A DNA stretch of 64,000 nucleotides from Carettochelys insculpta (taxonomy: Eukaryota; Chordata; Testudines; Carettochelyidae): the NCBI RefSeq assembly GCF_033958435.1, contig NC_134167.1, positions 2,314,001 to 2,378,000 on the forward strand. The letters run 5' to 3'. Positions 1-11,640 of the stretch are shown one piece after another; within the stretch, counting starts at the first letter, position 1; every line of letters starts with the position of its first letter. The position numbers and the translations under genes are program-made. The notes below the pieces were generated by a model. The model was not told where the DNA came from and ran no database searches. It saw only the letters and a list, made by a program, of their open reading frames with translations.

Positions 1-697
1 ATCTCATGCAGAGCCTGAGATTTCACCTGGTGATTCTGGAATCGGGTCTGTAATTCCAGTTGAGCTGGAGCATATTTAGAGATGAGTTCAAGTGTCAGGC
101 ATTTTAGGGTGTGGAAAAGATGAACAAACAGGGAAGCAGCCTCCAGAGGTATTTCCCTGCCTGTGCCAGCCTGCCCCACAGCTGAGCCAGGGACATGTTT
201 CTTCACATTGGCTGCTGGGAATGCGGGGGCACTGGCATGAGGCATCAGGTGATCTGTCCTGATGCAGCAGGTTCCTGTACTGTGCAGCACTGATTAAAAA
301 GAAACAGAGGGCTGGAGGCTAATTAAGGCTCCCATGGCTCTGAATCACACGTGTCTCTCACTGAATTGGGTGAAGCAGCTCTCCAAAGAAAAGGGTTGTA
401 TGCAGCCTACTCTGCTGGGGCAGACTGGGTTAGAAAGCAGCACCCTGAGCACTAAAAGAACAGGCTTGTATTGCATGCACTAAAGAAATAAATCCTCTAA
501 CCAGAACCCGCTGTGGATTAGAGGGTAGACATAAGAAACACACTGAATACAGACATCATAAGCTGTACTTATAAAGAAGTGCAGTGTTCTTCTTAGCCCT
601 ACAAGAAGGGATGGGCAACCTTGAATAGTGTGTGGGCTGCAGGACTGGGCCTCAGCAGCTCACTGGTTTCCATCTGTGTCCCCCTCTCATTCACTGG

Positions 698-946
698 GGC
701 ACCAGAGCCCAGCACTTCCTACTTCTCCCTGTCCCTCCCAGCACTTTTGCAGTAGTCAGCCCCCCTGATTTGTGCTCCATTTCCCCCCCGCCCCACAGAG
801 TTGGAATGCTGCAAACAGCTGATATGCAGCATTCCAGCCATAGGAGGGAGCGGGAGAGGTGTGAATGGAGCAGTGATCAGGTGGTTCACGTGCTCCAAAA
901 GGGCTGGGAGGAAGGGGAGGAGTAGGAAGTGTGGGGCTCTGGTGCA
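698..946. repeat. Foldback (inverted-repeat) element
   Basis: The left arm (698-748) is close to the reverse complement of the right arm (897-946). An inner palindrome sits at the centre (GGAATGCTGC at 803-812 against GCAGCATTCC at 826-835). The whole unit would fold into one long imperfect hairpin, as expected of a non-autonomous foldback or MITE-type element. A diverged relative of the central part lies at about 9170-9330. Family unknown. Confidence 0.6.
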
Positions 947-1055
947 CAAGAGCCACGTGGGAAAGGGGACTTGGTCATGCTGTTGGTATGTAAATCAGGT
1001 GTTCCTGCTGCTGGTTGCTGAATTGGGCTCTGGTTTCCACAATGCCTGTCTCCAT

Positions 1056-1766
1056 AGCTGCGTCTACACGTGCACGCTACTTCGAAGTAGCGGCACTAAC
1101 TTCGAAATAGCGCCCGTCGCGGCTACACGCGTTGGGCGCTATTTCGAAGTTAACTTCGACGTTAGGCGGCGAGACGTCGAAGTCGCTAACCTCATGAGGG
1201 GATCGGAATAGCGCCCTACTTTGACGTTCAATGTCAAAGTAGGGACCGTGTAGACGATCCGCGTCCCGCAACGTCGAAATTGTGGGGTCCTCCATGGCAG
1301 CCATCAGCTGGGGGGTTGAGAGACGCTGTCTCTCCAGCCCGTGCGGGGCTCTATGGTCACCGTGTGCAGCAGCCCTTAGCCCAGGGCTTCTGGCTGCTGC
1401 TGCTGCAGCGGGGGATCCATGCTGCAGGCACAGGGTCTGCAACTCGTTGTCAGCTCTGTGTATCTTGTGCTGTTTAGTGCAAGTGTGTCTGGGAGGGGCC
1501 CTTTAAGGGAGCGGCTTGCTGTTGAGTCCGCCCTGTGACCCTGTCTGCAGCTGTGCCTGGCACCCTTATTTCGATGTGTGCTACAGTGGCGTGTAGACGT
1601 TCCCTCGCTGCGCCTATTTCGATGTGGTGCCGCGCAATGTCGAAGTTGAACATCGACGTTGCCAGCCCTGGAGGACGTGTAGACATTATTCATCGAAATA
1701 GCCTATTTCGATGTCGCCACATCGAAATAGGCTACTTCGATGTAGGTTTCACGTGTAGACGTAGCC
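1056..1766 (-). mobile_element. A-family TIR transposon, copy 1 (711 bp, inverted)
   Basis: Non-autonomous DNA transposon. Its ends read AGCTGCGTCTACACGTG and, on the other strand, GGCTACGTCTACACGTG. It is flanked by the 3-bp direct repeat CAT (1053-1055 and 1767-1769). It is the inverted version of the copies at 28141 and 38032 and has exactly the same length, 711 bp. The interior contains many TTCGAA/ATCGAA hairpins and a 14-codon frame on the - strand (1376-1420) beginning MDPPLQQQQPEALG, perhaps the start of a lost transposase-related ORF. The 3-bp duplication would fit PIF/Harbinger, but the site is not TWA, so the superfamily is left open. Confidence 0.85.
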
Positions 1767-3708
1767 CATGTGTGGTATTGTGTGCAGTTGCTGCATAGGG
1801 TTTAAACCAAACTGACATCAGTGTGAGCCCACTGCATGAGGGGGTTAAAAAACTCCTCATCTTCAGCCGCAGAACCGATACTCCCAAAAAGGAGAGCTGA
1901 TGGAAAACACAGGAGGCCAAAATAGCCAAAGGTGCATTGCCCAGACTGGAAAGGCTTTGAAGACAGATGAAACAGGAGTTCATCAGATACCCTCCCCAAC
2001 CCAAGGGATGTTCATTTCACAGACTGGGGGCCCTGGACTGGATAGCTCTGTCCTTAGCCCAACTCCCTTAGAACTATGGCTGGCGAGTAAGTTTACATGG
2101 CAGACTGTAACCCACTAAGGATGGATGCAAGGAAAGAAGGTTGCAGAAATGTCTGGGAAATGGATTACTCAATATTCCATTGGTTAAAATGATTTGGCTT
2201 ATTAGCAGCCAGTGTATGTTATGATGAAGTGGCTGTTCATGCTGTACCAAGGAGACACACTTTGCAGTGCCTCCATGTCTGGAGCAGCTGAGAGCTTGCC
2301 AGGAGCAGCGATCTCATCAGTGTGCCTGCAGCCACTTAAGGCCTGCTGGCGTTTGTTTAAAAGGCCTCTCTGCAGGGAGGGCAGGAGTGAAGAGGTGCAC
2401 TGGGTGAGAGCTGAGGCTTTCAAGCAAGCCAAGGTACTGTGGTAGTGCAGGATGGACCTGCCAGGTACCAGAGGAAAGGTACTGGGAGGGATAGCTTGGG
2501 GAGGTGGCCCAGGGCGTAACATGGAACACTGGGAGTAGGGGAAGCCCTGTCTGTTGCTGATGTCTTAGGACCCCGTGGAACTCTGGTGTAGAGGGTGAGC
2601 AGGGGGTTCCCCCAAATCCCCTGCCCCACACACCACAGCAGCATCTTCCCCCTGAGAGGGGGACAGCAGGACTATGGAGCATTTTTACCCCAAACTGAAC
2701 TAGCCGATGATGAGGATGGCTCAGTCGGCTGCGACCTGGCCTCTGGCAAAGGGAAAAAGGCTGTGTGGCAAATGCCATCTGCCAGAAGTGCAGGACCTTG
2801 GGGCAGAGCCTGAGCTTGGCCACGCTATCTATAAAATAGGGAGAGTGATCCGAGTGCTGAGGCTGAATGCTGAGATCTTCCACTGGAAACCAGTGCACAT
2901 TTGTGTCACCATTCAGGAAAGCAGGGCTGTGTTCTCAACACATCATTAGATTCTATAATGAGGGTAATAATCTAGTGTTGAGAACCTTAACTTGCTGATT
3001 ATCAGTGCCTAGATTCTACCAGGAGCACTGCTGTATCAATGTGCAGTAGCAGCTCGCTCTCCTGCTATTGACCTCAGGATGCTACAGTGAGTGATGGAAC
3101 AGAACAGCTTTGCATCATGGTCCACTGCTCTGGTACCTAATGAGGCCTGAAGCTGGTATATCTGCATCTCTTAGTTTTGCATGAGGACAATACCTTCAGT
3201 TTTGAAGCCAAAGCTATTAGGTGTGGGTGTTTTTTAATTTTTATATCATACTTAACACTTCCACATGTCATTACAGGAATGTAAGTCCAGAAGAAAACCT
3301 GGTCGGGGCTTTTAAAGTGATCTGTATAAATAATAGTCTTCAGAAAGGTATACAAGTAGCAAGAGAGCTCAAGACATGTACGGCCTTAGTGATGCTGAAT
3401 TAGCTAGAATAGTATTCCATAAACCTCCTATTTCTGACAGTTGCAGCAGTTATAAATCAGATTTAATAGTTTCAATGGTGATTTTTTTTTACAGTAGAGC
3501 CTACCAAGGATTGGAACCCTTTTGTGGTAGGTGCTGCACAAATATTGGAAGAAATTCAGGGTCTAAAATCTAGGTTGCTTGACTAGATGCAGCAGGTGAA
3601 TAAGACAAACACATTGGTGCATGTTGGAGAAGGGCAGGACAACAGGCTGTCATTTTTGAAGGAGTCTAAGGTAGTGGGGCACTCAAATCCCATGATAACT
3701 CAGCTTTT

Positions 3709-3940
3709 GGGACTATCTGCACAGGGAAATTGCCCAGAATAGCTATTGCATGATAAGATGTTCTGGAATCGCTCTTGATGTAGAAATATTTCTCTGGAAT
3801 AAGAGTGTCTTTTTCCTGATTTGGCTTAATCGGAAAAAGGCAGCCTTATTCTAGAATAAGAGTTTGCACGGGGGAGGCTATTCCAGAGTGGTTTATTCTG
3901 CAGTAGCTATTCTAGTCAATTTCTCTTTATAGACATGCCC
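3709..3940. mobile_element. Degenerate MITE with GGGACTATCTGCAC-type ends
   Basis: The left end reads GGGACTATCTGCACAGGG and the right end AAAGAGAAATTG...-type sequence running to TATAGACATGCCC, which is an imperfect inverted match (GGGCATGTCTATA). The interior has repeated ATTCTAGAATAAGAG/CTATTCCAGA palindromes typical of a decayed non-autonomous TIR element. No coding capacity. Confidence 0.5.
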
Positions 3941-4609
3941 TTTATGCTAGCAAAATGGACAATATTACTCACTCTTTGCGTACTGGTTATCACTATACTG
4001 TAGTCATCACAGGACTTAAAGAAGGATAAAGAAGTGGCTTTACATTATTTGGTTGTAGGATTTTGCTAGCAGTGAGAGGAAAAGCACTGAGAATTTAATC
4101 TGTCCATGTGCCCAGGTCATTAGCAGACTATGGGCTGAATTCAGTAGTGTTGGTGCAAGATAATTGAGAAAACAGGTGTAAAAGAGGCAAAGTAACTTAT
4201 CTGGCACCAATTTCACAGGAAGGGCTTGCACAGAGTACAATTGTATTATAGTTTAGCCACACATCCACCTTATGGAAAGTTTATTCTTTGCCATAGTGTT
4301 ACTGGAGTACAGTTCTGCACCCCCATACTTGCAGGATAAATCACTGCCCAGAGCTCGCCTTTGCTAATGTCCTGTAAGGCAGCCCAGGTTTAGATCATGC
4401 AGGATGTCTTGTAGCAAATGCAGTCCCCCCCACCCCACACACATCTGTTTTCTGCAACCTTTCCTACTTGGAGTAATGCTGAGCATAGCAATTGCCACTC
4501 ACTGTCCTCCAACATGACCAAATATAAGGCATTGCCTTGATGTAATATTGCTGCTATTTTGCAACCATCTTGCACCTTTCACCAGGGACTATTAGATCAT
4601 ATTACTGGT

Positions 4610-4765
4610 GTGCAATAGCCCCATTTCACAGAGGGGGTGGGGAAACTGAGGCATGGAATGATTGTAAGCCAGCCCAGGTTACACCGCAATTCAGTGGTGA
4701 AGCCAGGAATAGAACCCAGGTGTCCTGATCACCTGTCCCACACTCTAACCACCAACAGCAATTCT
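4610..4765 (-). repeat. MIR-like SINE fragment
   Basis: The reverse strand reads like the body of a tRNA-derived CORE/MIR-type SINE. The + strand shows its characteristic complement: CCCCATTTCACAGAGG, then GGAAACTGAGGCATGG, then a tract resembling GAACCCAGGTGTCCTGA. Old and diverged; poly(A) and target duplication are not recognisable. Confidence 0.6.
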
Positions 4766-5629
4766 TTGTGCCTGTATAGGAGCAGTTTATCCATCCCATC
4801 AATGTTGTAACCTAGTCACTTTCACCTTGAAAATGACATTACAGTGTGTGATCCAATGGCACTTTACTTTCAGTGCAGAGCCTTGTTCCTTGTAAGAAAG
4901 GGTTGATACAAATAATCTTGGCTTTCAAGCACTTCTTGTGTCTGCCAATAAGAAGTGCCAAAGGATATTTTCTAAAATCAACAAGGCAAGGATGACATTT
5001 AATACATAGCTACTGCTTGAGAATGTCACCATTTGACTGTAAAATTTATAGCAAGTCACAGTCAAAGGGTGCAGCTCAAAGTGCTTCCAGCATGTGGTTG
5101 CTGACTAACGGTGGTGCTAATACGCTGCATGGATTGCAAAGCCTGCTGTAAGTTGCCGTTGCTTTCAGTTTGCTGCTGTTTTCATGGTTATGGTATTTGG
5201 CTTCCCAGTGCAGTATACAGCTTCTGTGCATCTGTGTTCTCAACTGGCCCTCTACTCGCTGTTCACCCTCCCGTAATTGCATCTGATCCCTGAAAATAAC
5301 ACATGAACGGGTGCAAACTTAGAAGAAAGAGGATAGAAAAAGCTAGGAAAAAAGATTTTTGTCTCCTCTCTTCACTACACAGACATTGCCAGCACAGGGG
5401 AGGGCAGCGAAATCTCACTCAATGAACTTATAACAGAAACAGGAATCTCAGCTGGCCTTCCACCTGCTGTTCCCTGTGTTTTTAGGGGTCAAAGCATGAA
5501 GAAAGAGCAAAGCACTGGGGAGCATTGTGGGTTACATACGGGACAACTCTGGAGGATAATACGTTAGATTTTTTTAAGATGTGGTGCTTCTACCCTGGTC
5601 TTTAATTGAACTCTTGAATTCGAGCTTGA

Positions 5630-5775
5630 CACTACACCCATCAGGTACCAACGACATTATTATATTAGTGCTGCCTAAATTGAGCTCATGGTATTTACAG
5701 TGAAGACAGTCACATGGTAATATCGAGCTAACTGCTTTAAATTCGAATTTATCTCATAGTGTAGATGCAGCCTAA
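5630..5775. mobile_element. Fragment of a GTCTACAC-end TIR element
   Basis: The right boundary reads AGTGTAGATGCAGCC, which as a reverse complement resembles the GGC...GTCTACACT terminus shared by other short transposons in the window. A GACACTACACCC stretch near 5628 may be the other end. The interior is AT-rich with TTCGAA-type palindromes. Boundaries are uncertain. Confidence 0.35.
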
Positions 5776-6724
5776 GTACAAAAGCCAAGGGCAAGTCAAG
5801 CACTGTAGCCATCAATGATGCCAGACAAAATAACATTTAAGGCAAAAAGGCTTTTGGTCGGTTAGTCCTGCATGGTGAACCCAAAGGCTAAGCAAACAAA
5901 CTGTCTTCCCAAAAGGGGTCCTCGTTACTTGAGGAGCAGAAAAGGTTTTGGTTGATTTTATCATTCAGGCATTGCCTCACATTTCCCTGATGTGTAGTAG
6001 TCTGGCAAATAAAACTCTGATGGGGAGAGAGCCTACGGAAACCTGATACAGCTCACCGGATGTTTGCACGTCCTTCCTTGCCAGGGGAATGATACTGCTG
6101 GAGTCTACATTTGGAGAGATGGGTGACTGGGAGAGATCAAAAGTTAGTCATGGCTTTTATCTGATTTTCATCCTTTGAGCACAGGTCTCAACTTCATGTT
6201 AACATGATATGTTAACAGTAACAAGTCATTAAATACCATCGGTGTCCTTTCCTGTATGCACCACACAAGTACAAAGTGATTCAGTTTACTTATGGATTAA
6301 ACCCCTGCAAAGCTGTTTCCTTTATATGAAACCACTTAATTGCAAGCAGCCTGATTTATTATTAAAGAAGTCATTCATTATATTTTATGTGGTACTTTGA
6401 ACGTGGTGGCCACAAGGTGGTACCATTGCACAGACAAATGGTGCATGCAAGTCCTTGGTGATAATTACTATGCAAGATGTAAATTTCAGATTGAAGTATA
6501 TTAGCCAGCTCAGCTGGATGGGGGCGGGGTGGGGTGGGGCGGAGGAAGAACAGGACAGCAGAAGTTGAATAGTTTATAATACAGCTAGCCAAGGGTGTTA
6601 AATCACTTGTGTAAAGGAAGTAACATGAAGTACTCTTTAAAATGTTGTTTCCTTTTATTTAATTGCAAGTATATCCTCCTTACACAAACCTCCTGAGGCT
6701 GTTTGTGTAGTAATTCATTAGTGC

Positions 6725-6900
6725 TGAGTTGTGCAGAAGGCACAGGGCTGGGAATCAGGAGATGAGGGATCAGTTGCTGGCTCTGCCACAGACTCTGAGT
6801 GGGTCTTTGGGCAAGTCACCTAATTTCTACAGCCCTCAATCCCAATACGTAAAATGGGATTATCTGATATTCCCTTCTCCAGCCCCTTGTCTCAACAAAA
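6725..6900 (+). repeat. MIR-like SINE fragment
   Basis: The segment follows the MIR/CORE-SINE order on the + strand: a GGGAATCAGGAGA stretch, CTGGCTCTGCCACAGACTC, GGGCAAGTCACCTAATTTC and TAAAATGGGATTATCTGATA. It is diverged and shows no intact pol III promoter boxes. Confidence 0.6.
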
Positions 6901-7641
6901 AGACCTCACCCACTAAATAGACGTCTTTTGTGCTTAGGACACTTGGCACAATGGGGTGCCTGTGTCAGTTGTGGTGTTTGTGCATTGCTGTCATCGCTTT
7001 GAAATCCTCATTGGGAGGATGCTATAATGTTACAAAGCTTTACGGGTCCTTGGTAAATAGAGCAAGGGCTACACAATGAGGAAGTTGGGGGGGAAGTCAT
7101 TGGAGTCCTGTGGAAGCACAGGGGTTCACCAGCATGGATACCGTACTATGATTGTTGTTAGATTTAACCTGGCCTCCCTCAAACACCTGCACCCTTCCTT
7201 CCATGCCCTTTGATGGCAACTGGTGTGGAGGTTTCCAGGGGAGACACCAGCTCCATGCCCTCCACCTGCTCTGTCCCCATCCACATCCTTCCTCTGGATG
7301 GATGCACTGCACACCTTATGGTGAGTGTGGGAGAGGTCCTGCCCTCCTCCCGGAGTGGTGGAGCCCGAGAGCATCCTGAGCTAGGGATTCCTCTTTAAAA
7401 CTCACTCAGGCCATGAAATCACCTGAACTCTTTAAATCGAGATGGGATGTCTTTGCCTAAAAGAGATACTCTACCACAACCAGAAACGTGGTGCTTTGTG
7501 AAGGAACTGTTGAGTGAGATTCTAGTTAGGCACAGAATCACAACAAACTATCAATTGCTTCATTTTGGTCTTATACGTGACAAAACTAGGTGTAACTTCT
7601 TTGTTAAATGTTAAGACCTGTGAACTATTTTCCTCATTATG

Positions 7642-7969
7642 CAGGGTGAGCCTCTCTAGTCTGGCATCCTCTGGACCTGACTGGTGCTGGATGAGAGAAT
7701 TTGCCTGACCACAGGAGGTCAATATTGTCTAGCAGCATTACCAGCATTTCCACTGCTTACTGGGCTCTTAGAAGACATTTAGGGGGTAAATTACAGCTAT
7801 ATAACAGCACAGAACACAGAGAGCCAGAACTGGTGGCTGGAAACCAATTATCTGGGACCACGGGAAACTTGGCCACAACCGTGATAAGTGGTCATCCAGC
7901 TAACTAAACTCATGCTGGATTATGGACGTTGCCGGATGAGAGTGTTACGGATTAGAGAGGTTCCCCCTG
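7642..7969. mobile_element. hAT-like non-autonomous DNA transposon
   Basis: Terminal inverted repeats are clear. The left end reads CAGGGTGAGCCTCTCTAGTC and the reverse complement of the right end reads CAGGGGGAACCTCTCTAATC. Subterminal CTGGCATCCTC / CCGGATGAGAG motifs also mirror each other. The CAGGG start resembles hAT-superfamily ends; the flanking 8-bp duplication is not convincing, so the superfamily is tentative. No transposase frame remains. Confidence 0.6.
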
Positions 7970-8517
7970 TTAAAATAAAGTACAGAAATGGAAACGTTTG
8001 ACTCTGAAATAACACTGTGCTATTACATAAAATGACACTTCTCAACATTGGAAAAGTTTTTTCCTAGTGGCAAGTCAAATGTATATAATTTTGTATGTTA
8101 TAAATGTGCATGAGTTCATGTGTACTGTATGCATAATGAAAGTATCGTCGACGTGTGTAAAGATTCAAAGACCAGAACTTGTGAGTCCTGGTTCCCACTT
8201 CCATGCTCTGTTAGCAGACAGTGCTGCCTCCCCGCTCATCTATGTCCCCAAGCCTCAAATTGGTGCCTGTGTGGTGCCTGCTATGTAACATACCTCGTGT
8301 ACGCAAAGCTTTTCTGAGGTGAGAGCCATCGACGTTTGATGAGTTCTCAGTTGGACGTGGCCAATAGAGCTAATGATCATGAGGTGTGTGAACAGGGGAG
8401 TGGTGAGTAGGAGTAGGGAGGTTATTTTCCCTCTCTGTCTGGCACTGGTGCAACTGCTGCTGGAATCCTGTGTCCACTTCTGGTGCCAACAAGTCAGAAG
8501 GATATGGATAACTGGAG

Positions 8518-8661
8518 AAACGACAAGAAGTCCTGTGGCACCCACAGCGTGTCTGTGCCCATGAAAGCTTATGCTCCAAAATATTTGTTAGTCTATAAGG
8601 TGCCACAGGACTTCCTGTTATTTTTGAAGATACAGACTAACTCAGCTACCTCTCTGATACT
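8518..8661 (+). mobile_element. Short Penelope-like derivative (hairpin plus tail)
   Basis: The left arm AAGAAGTCCTGTGGCACC (8526-8543) is repeated in inverse at 8599-8616, followed by a single tail ending ACAGACTAACTCAGCTACC and TCTGATACT. The central AAAGCTTATGCTCCAAAATA segment matches the 3' tail of the endonuclease-bearing Penelope-like element at 33.1-34.2 kb (read on its - strand). The insertion is flanked by an 11-bp direct repeat with one mismatch (GATAACTGGAG at 8507-8517, GATAATTGGAG at 8662-8672), which indicates retrotransposition. Confidence 0.65.
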
Positions 8662-8699
8662 GATAATTGGAGCGGGGTCAGAGAAGAGCCACATGAATC

Positions 8700-8995
8700 C
8701 TGCCTGGATTAAAAAACATGCCTTTTCAGGTTAGACTCAAGGAGCTCAATCTATTTAGCATCACAAAGAGAAGGTTAAGGGGTAACTTGATTGCAGTCTA
8801 TAAGTAGCCCTATGGGGAGCAAATATTTAATACATGTGTCTTCAATTTGGCAGAGGAAGATAGAACCAGTTTGTATGTCTGGAAGTTAAAGACAGACACA
8901 TTCAGAATGGAGATATTGTGTAAACTTGTAATGGGGAGAGTAATTAATCAGAGGGAGAATTTACCAAGGGTTGTGGTCAGAGGCACTGACTCCAT
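8700..8995 (+). mobile_element. Old CR1/L3-like LINE 3' fragment
   Basis: Translation with frame breaks gives the C-terminal signature of CR1-clade ORF2 (an [23 protein letters not shown] stretch, then a segment ending ENLPRVVV). This is the region just after reverse transcriptase. It is diverged, carries stops and is truncated at both ends. Confidence 0.6.
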
Positions 8996-9445
8996 GCTTG
9001 CCGTGGGGCTGGAGCACCCCTGGGGAAGAATTACTGGGTGCTGAACAACCTAGCAGCCAAGTTCCTGCTTCTGCTGTCTGGGGGTGCTGAGAACCATTGA
9101 AGCAAACTGCAAACTGTGTATATAATGAAAACCATGTCAAGCCAGGGGGTGCTACAGGCTCCCCTCTCGACTTCCAGCACCTTTGCCTGCTGTGCCACTC
9201 GTGTGCTGGCAGCTTTGCTGACCTACCCCTCTCCCCTCCCCCAGCACTTGTGGAGTGCCACAAACAGCTCATTCATGGCATTCAGGAAGCTCTGGGTGGG
9301 AGGCAGAGGTATGGGGATGGGGACGTGCTGGAGGGAGGAGGCAGTTCAGAGGCTTGGGGGAATAGATGGAGTGAGGGTGGGACCTGGCAGGCTGAGCACC
9401 ACCGACTTCCCCCTCCCGCTCGGTGCCTGTAGTTGTGGTGGGTTC
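8996..9445. repeat. Repeat-derived region related to the 698-946 foldback
   Basis: GCTGGAGCACCCCTGGGG (about 9008) and CCAGGGGGTGCTACAGG (about 9142) are partly inverted. The stretch 9240-9330, with CACAAACAGCTCATTCATGGCATTCAGGAAG, resembles the centre of the 698-946 foldback. It probably holds one or two decayed inverted-repeat elements. The 103-122 aa frames here have no family signature. Confidence 0.4.
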
Positions 9446-10669
9446 TGCGTTCCTGACAATTCTTAAATCCATATTGGACATTCTTTGGAGGGACCTGCTA
9501 TAGGAATTACTGGGAACCCATTCTAGCTCCTGCATTACACAGGAGGTCAGGCTGAGTGCAATATTGGTATGTTCCTGCCTGGCCCTGGAATCTGTGACAA
9601 AGGGAGATGCAATTATGATCCATTCAGAGCAAGACACCCTTCACCTTTCCACTCAAATATTGGTTCAACATGATCATTTTGATTTACCGCAGTGTGCAAT
9701 GATCACTGTGAAATAGCAATAGAACATGGTGGATTCCAGCTCTGACGCTACCGTAAAAATAACAACCATGCAGGTTGTGAGTTAATGCCACCATGTCGCT
9801 TCCCAGCCCAGCCCCGTGGTTCTGCAGTTTGTGGGATGTGTGCTTTGGTGGCTGGGAGCTAACATTTCTTACTTGGTTACTCGGGATTACGTATTAACAC
9901 CCAATGGCAGGAGTACCTGAAATACAGATCTCCTCCCCTCAATCTGTTTGTAGGTCACTGAGTTACAATACACTTTCTCGCAGCTTGTCACAGTAGGGCC
10001 AGGAAATTACTGAGTGGACAGTGACCCTGGCAGTGGAGGAGCTGATGGGCTGGCTTTTGCAGGGGGCCAAGAGCCAAAAGGAAGCCTGAGGCGGTTTGAG
10101 GTCTATGAAAGCCTTTTTATTGTCCATTAGCTCTGTCGCTGTGAAGGTGCTGCATATTACAAAAGGGGAAGAAGCAGCCACCATGAACCATCTGGTGAAA
10201 TGTGCCTCCCCTCAGGCTGAGAGCGTGTGGCTGCTGAAAAGCACTGGTTAGTGAGGGCCCTGCCCAGCTTCCTTTATATGCAGCCGAGCCAAGGCTGCTC
10301 AGCACAGCCCACTGCATAGGTGCCACCTAAAAGAGGCCTTGACTCAGGCCAAGCCTGTCCTGCTGGTTGGTGGTCTCAAAGATGTACCTGGCTTGCCATC
10401 TCTGGGAGCAAATCTAACCTGGCAGCAGAGCCCTGAGGGCTTGATCCCTCTCCCTTGGACATCAATGTTAGGAGCTCACCAGTGACTTCAATGGGAGTAG
10501 GACAGTGCCCTGGCTGACCAAGCATTGTTAGCTATCCTGGATTCGGCAGTATCCAGGACTGACAGCCACTGGGGAATTAGGTACCCAAATGCCACTGAAA
10601 TTCACTGGGAGTCCTCAGCTTGCAAAGACTTACACACCTGCGCTGTGACTATTCCTACTGCAGTCAGTT

Positions 10670-10735
10670 CAGCTTGAGGCAGGGACAGGCTTTTGGTTCT
10701 GTTTGTACAGCTCCTAGCACAATGGGGTCCTGATC
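10670..10735 (+). repeat. SINE tail remnant
   Basis: The string CTGTTTGTACAGCTCCTAGC followed by ACAATGGGGTCCTGATC matches a tail seen repeatedly in this window (also near 34500, 43430 and 48640) in a MIR/CORE-SINE-like setting. Only the 3' part is recognisable. Confidence 0.45.
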
Positions 10736-10737
10736 AG

Positions 10738-10892
10738 TGTTGCCTGTAAGCTGAGCACTTGGGCAGCCACACATGGAGATTCAGATGCTACCAAGCTGTG
10801 CTTGCCCACACCTGGTAACATGTGTTTCTGTTGGTGGTGCACATCCATGCATGCCTTGGTGCACATATTTATTCTGCCCAAGGAGGGAAAAA
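10738..10892. repeat. Interspersed repeat shared with 46390-46530
   Basis: CCTGTAAGCTGAGCACTTGG occurs both here and near 46392. The two places also share the following block ATGCCTTGGTGCA(C/T)AT, then TTTATTCTGCCCA and an A-rich end. Two dispersed copies of one unnamed old repeat are therefore present. No ORF. Confidence 0.55.
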
Positions 10893-11244
10893 GGTGTAGG
10901 GTACACTGGTCCTGGGCCTTGACGCTAGGATAGTGCAGCGAATAACACAGTTCAGAAAGTTAGGCACAGGCATACACCTTTGCAGGATTGGGGCCTGGGT
11001 ATCTAATTCCCTTTGGCTCCTTTGCAAACCCCAGCCTAATAAGGCAGAAATCCAATTAGCTTCCCTCAAATTAAGCATTCTAATAGCCCTATATAAACTA
11101 AAACAAATTGTTTTATGCAGCTTTCTTGATGCATCTTATTTTCACATAATTGTAGGGAGGAACTGGGAAGTGTCTTTTCCATTCAAGAAAAGCTTTTGTT
11201 TTTGCATAGGCACTTACAGCCTCCTACTGATTGTGTGGGAGTTG

Positions 11245-11400
11245 TAACATAGGAACTGCCAGGTTGGATCAGACTTGTGGTTTGCCTTGTCCTATATTCT
11301 GTCTCCGACTGTGGTGACCACCAGGGAAAGCTATTAGAATGCTCACAATAGGGAGATACAGGATAATCTCCCCCAGCCCACAAACTAGGTATCTTCTTAA
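11245..11400 (-). mobile_element. CR1 3'-end fragment
   Basis: The + strand reads as the complement of a CR1 3' end: ACATAGGAACTGCCAGGTTG, then a diverged GGATCAGACTTGTGG, then CCTATATTCTGTCTCCGACT. The same order (ATAAGAAC, GGGTCAGACCAAAGGTCCAT, AGCCCAGTATCC) is present in the better preserved copy at 38985. Old and 5'-truncated. Confidence 0.6.
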
Positions 11401-11555
11401 ACCCTGTTTTTTTTTTTAATCTGTATTATGGTAGCACCCAAAAGTCTGATCATGAACTCAGGACTGCATGATGTTAGGTGCTGTATGAACACTGAGGAAA
11501 AAAAGACAATGGTCTTTATTATCTAAATCCCCAATGATGTTTTCCAGATCTGAAA

Positions 11556-11640
11556 AAGTTGGTGTGCCTCATGAAAGCTCATCACCTCATACATTATTTT
11601 GTTAGCCTTTAAAGTGCTACATGACTGGTTTTTTGTTTTG
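11556..11640 (+). mobile_element. Penelope-like tail fragment
   Basis: CATGAAAGCTCATCACCTCA followed by TTTTGTTAGCCTTTAAAGTG and CTACATGACTGG, ending in a T-rich TTTTTTGTTTTG, is a single diverged copy of the arm seen twice in the palindromic element at 13057-13269. The terminal GATACAGACTAAC tail is missing. Confidence 0.6.

Noticed and set aside
1077..1798. Frames of 60-136 codons within the A-family copies (also at 28214-28653 and 38105-38721)
   Set aside because: Produced by repeat sequence with palindromes; both strands are open and no transposase motif is present.
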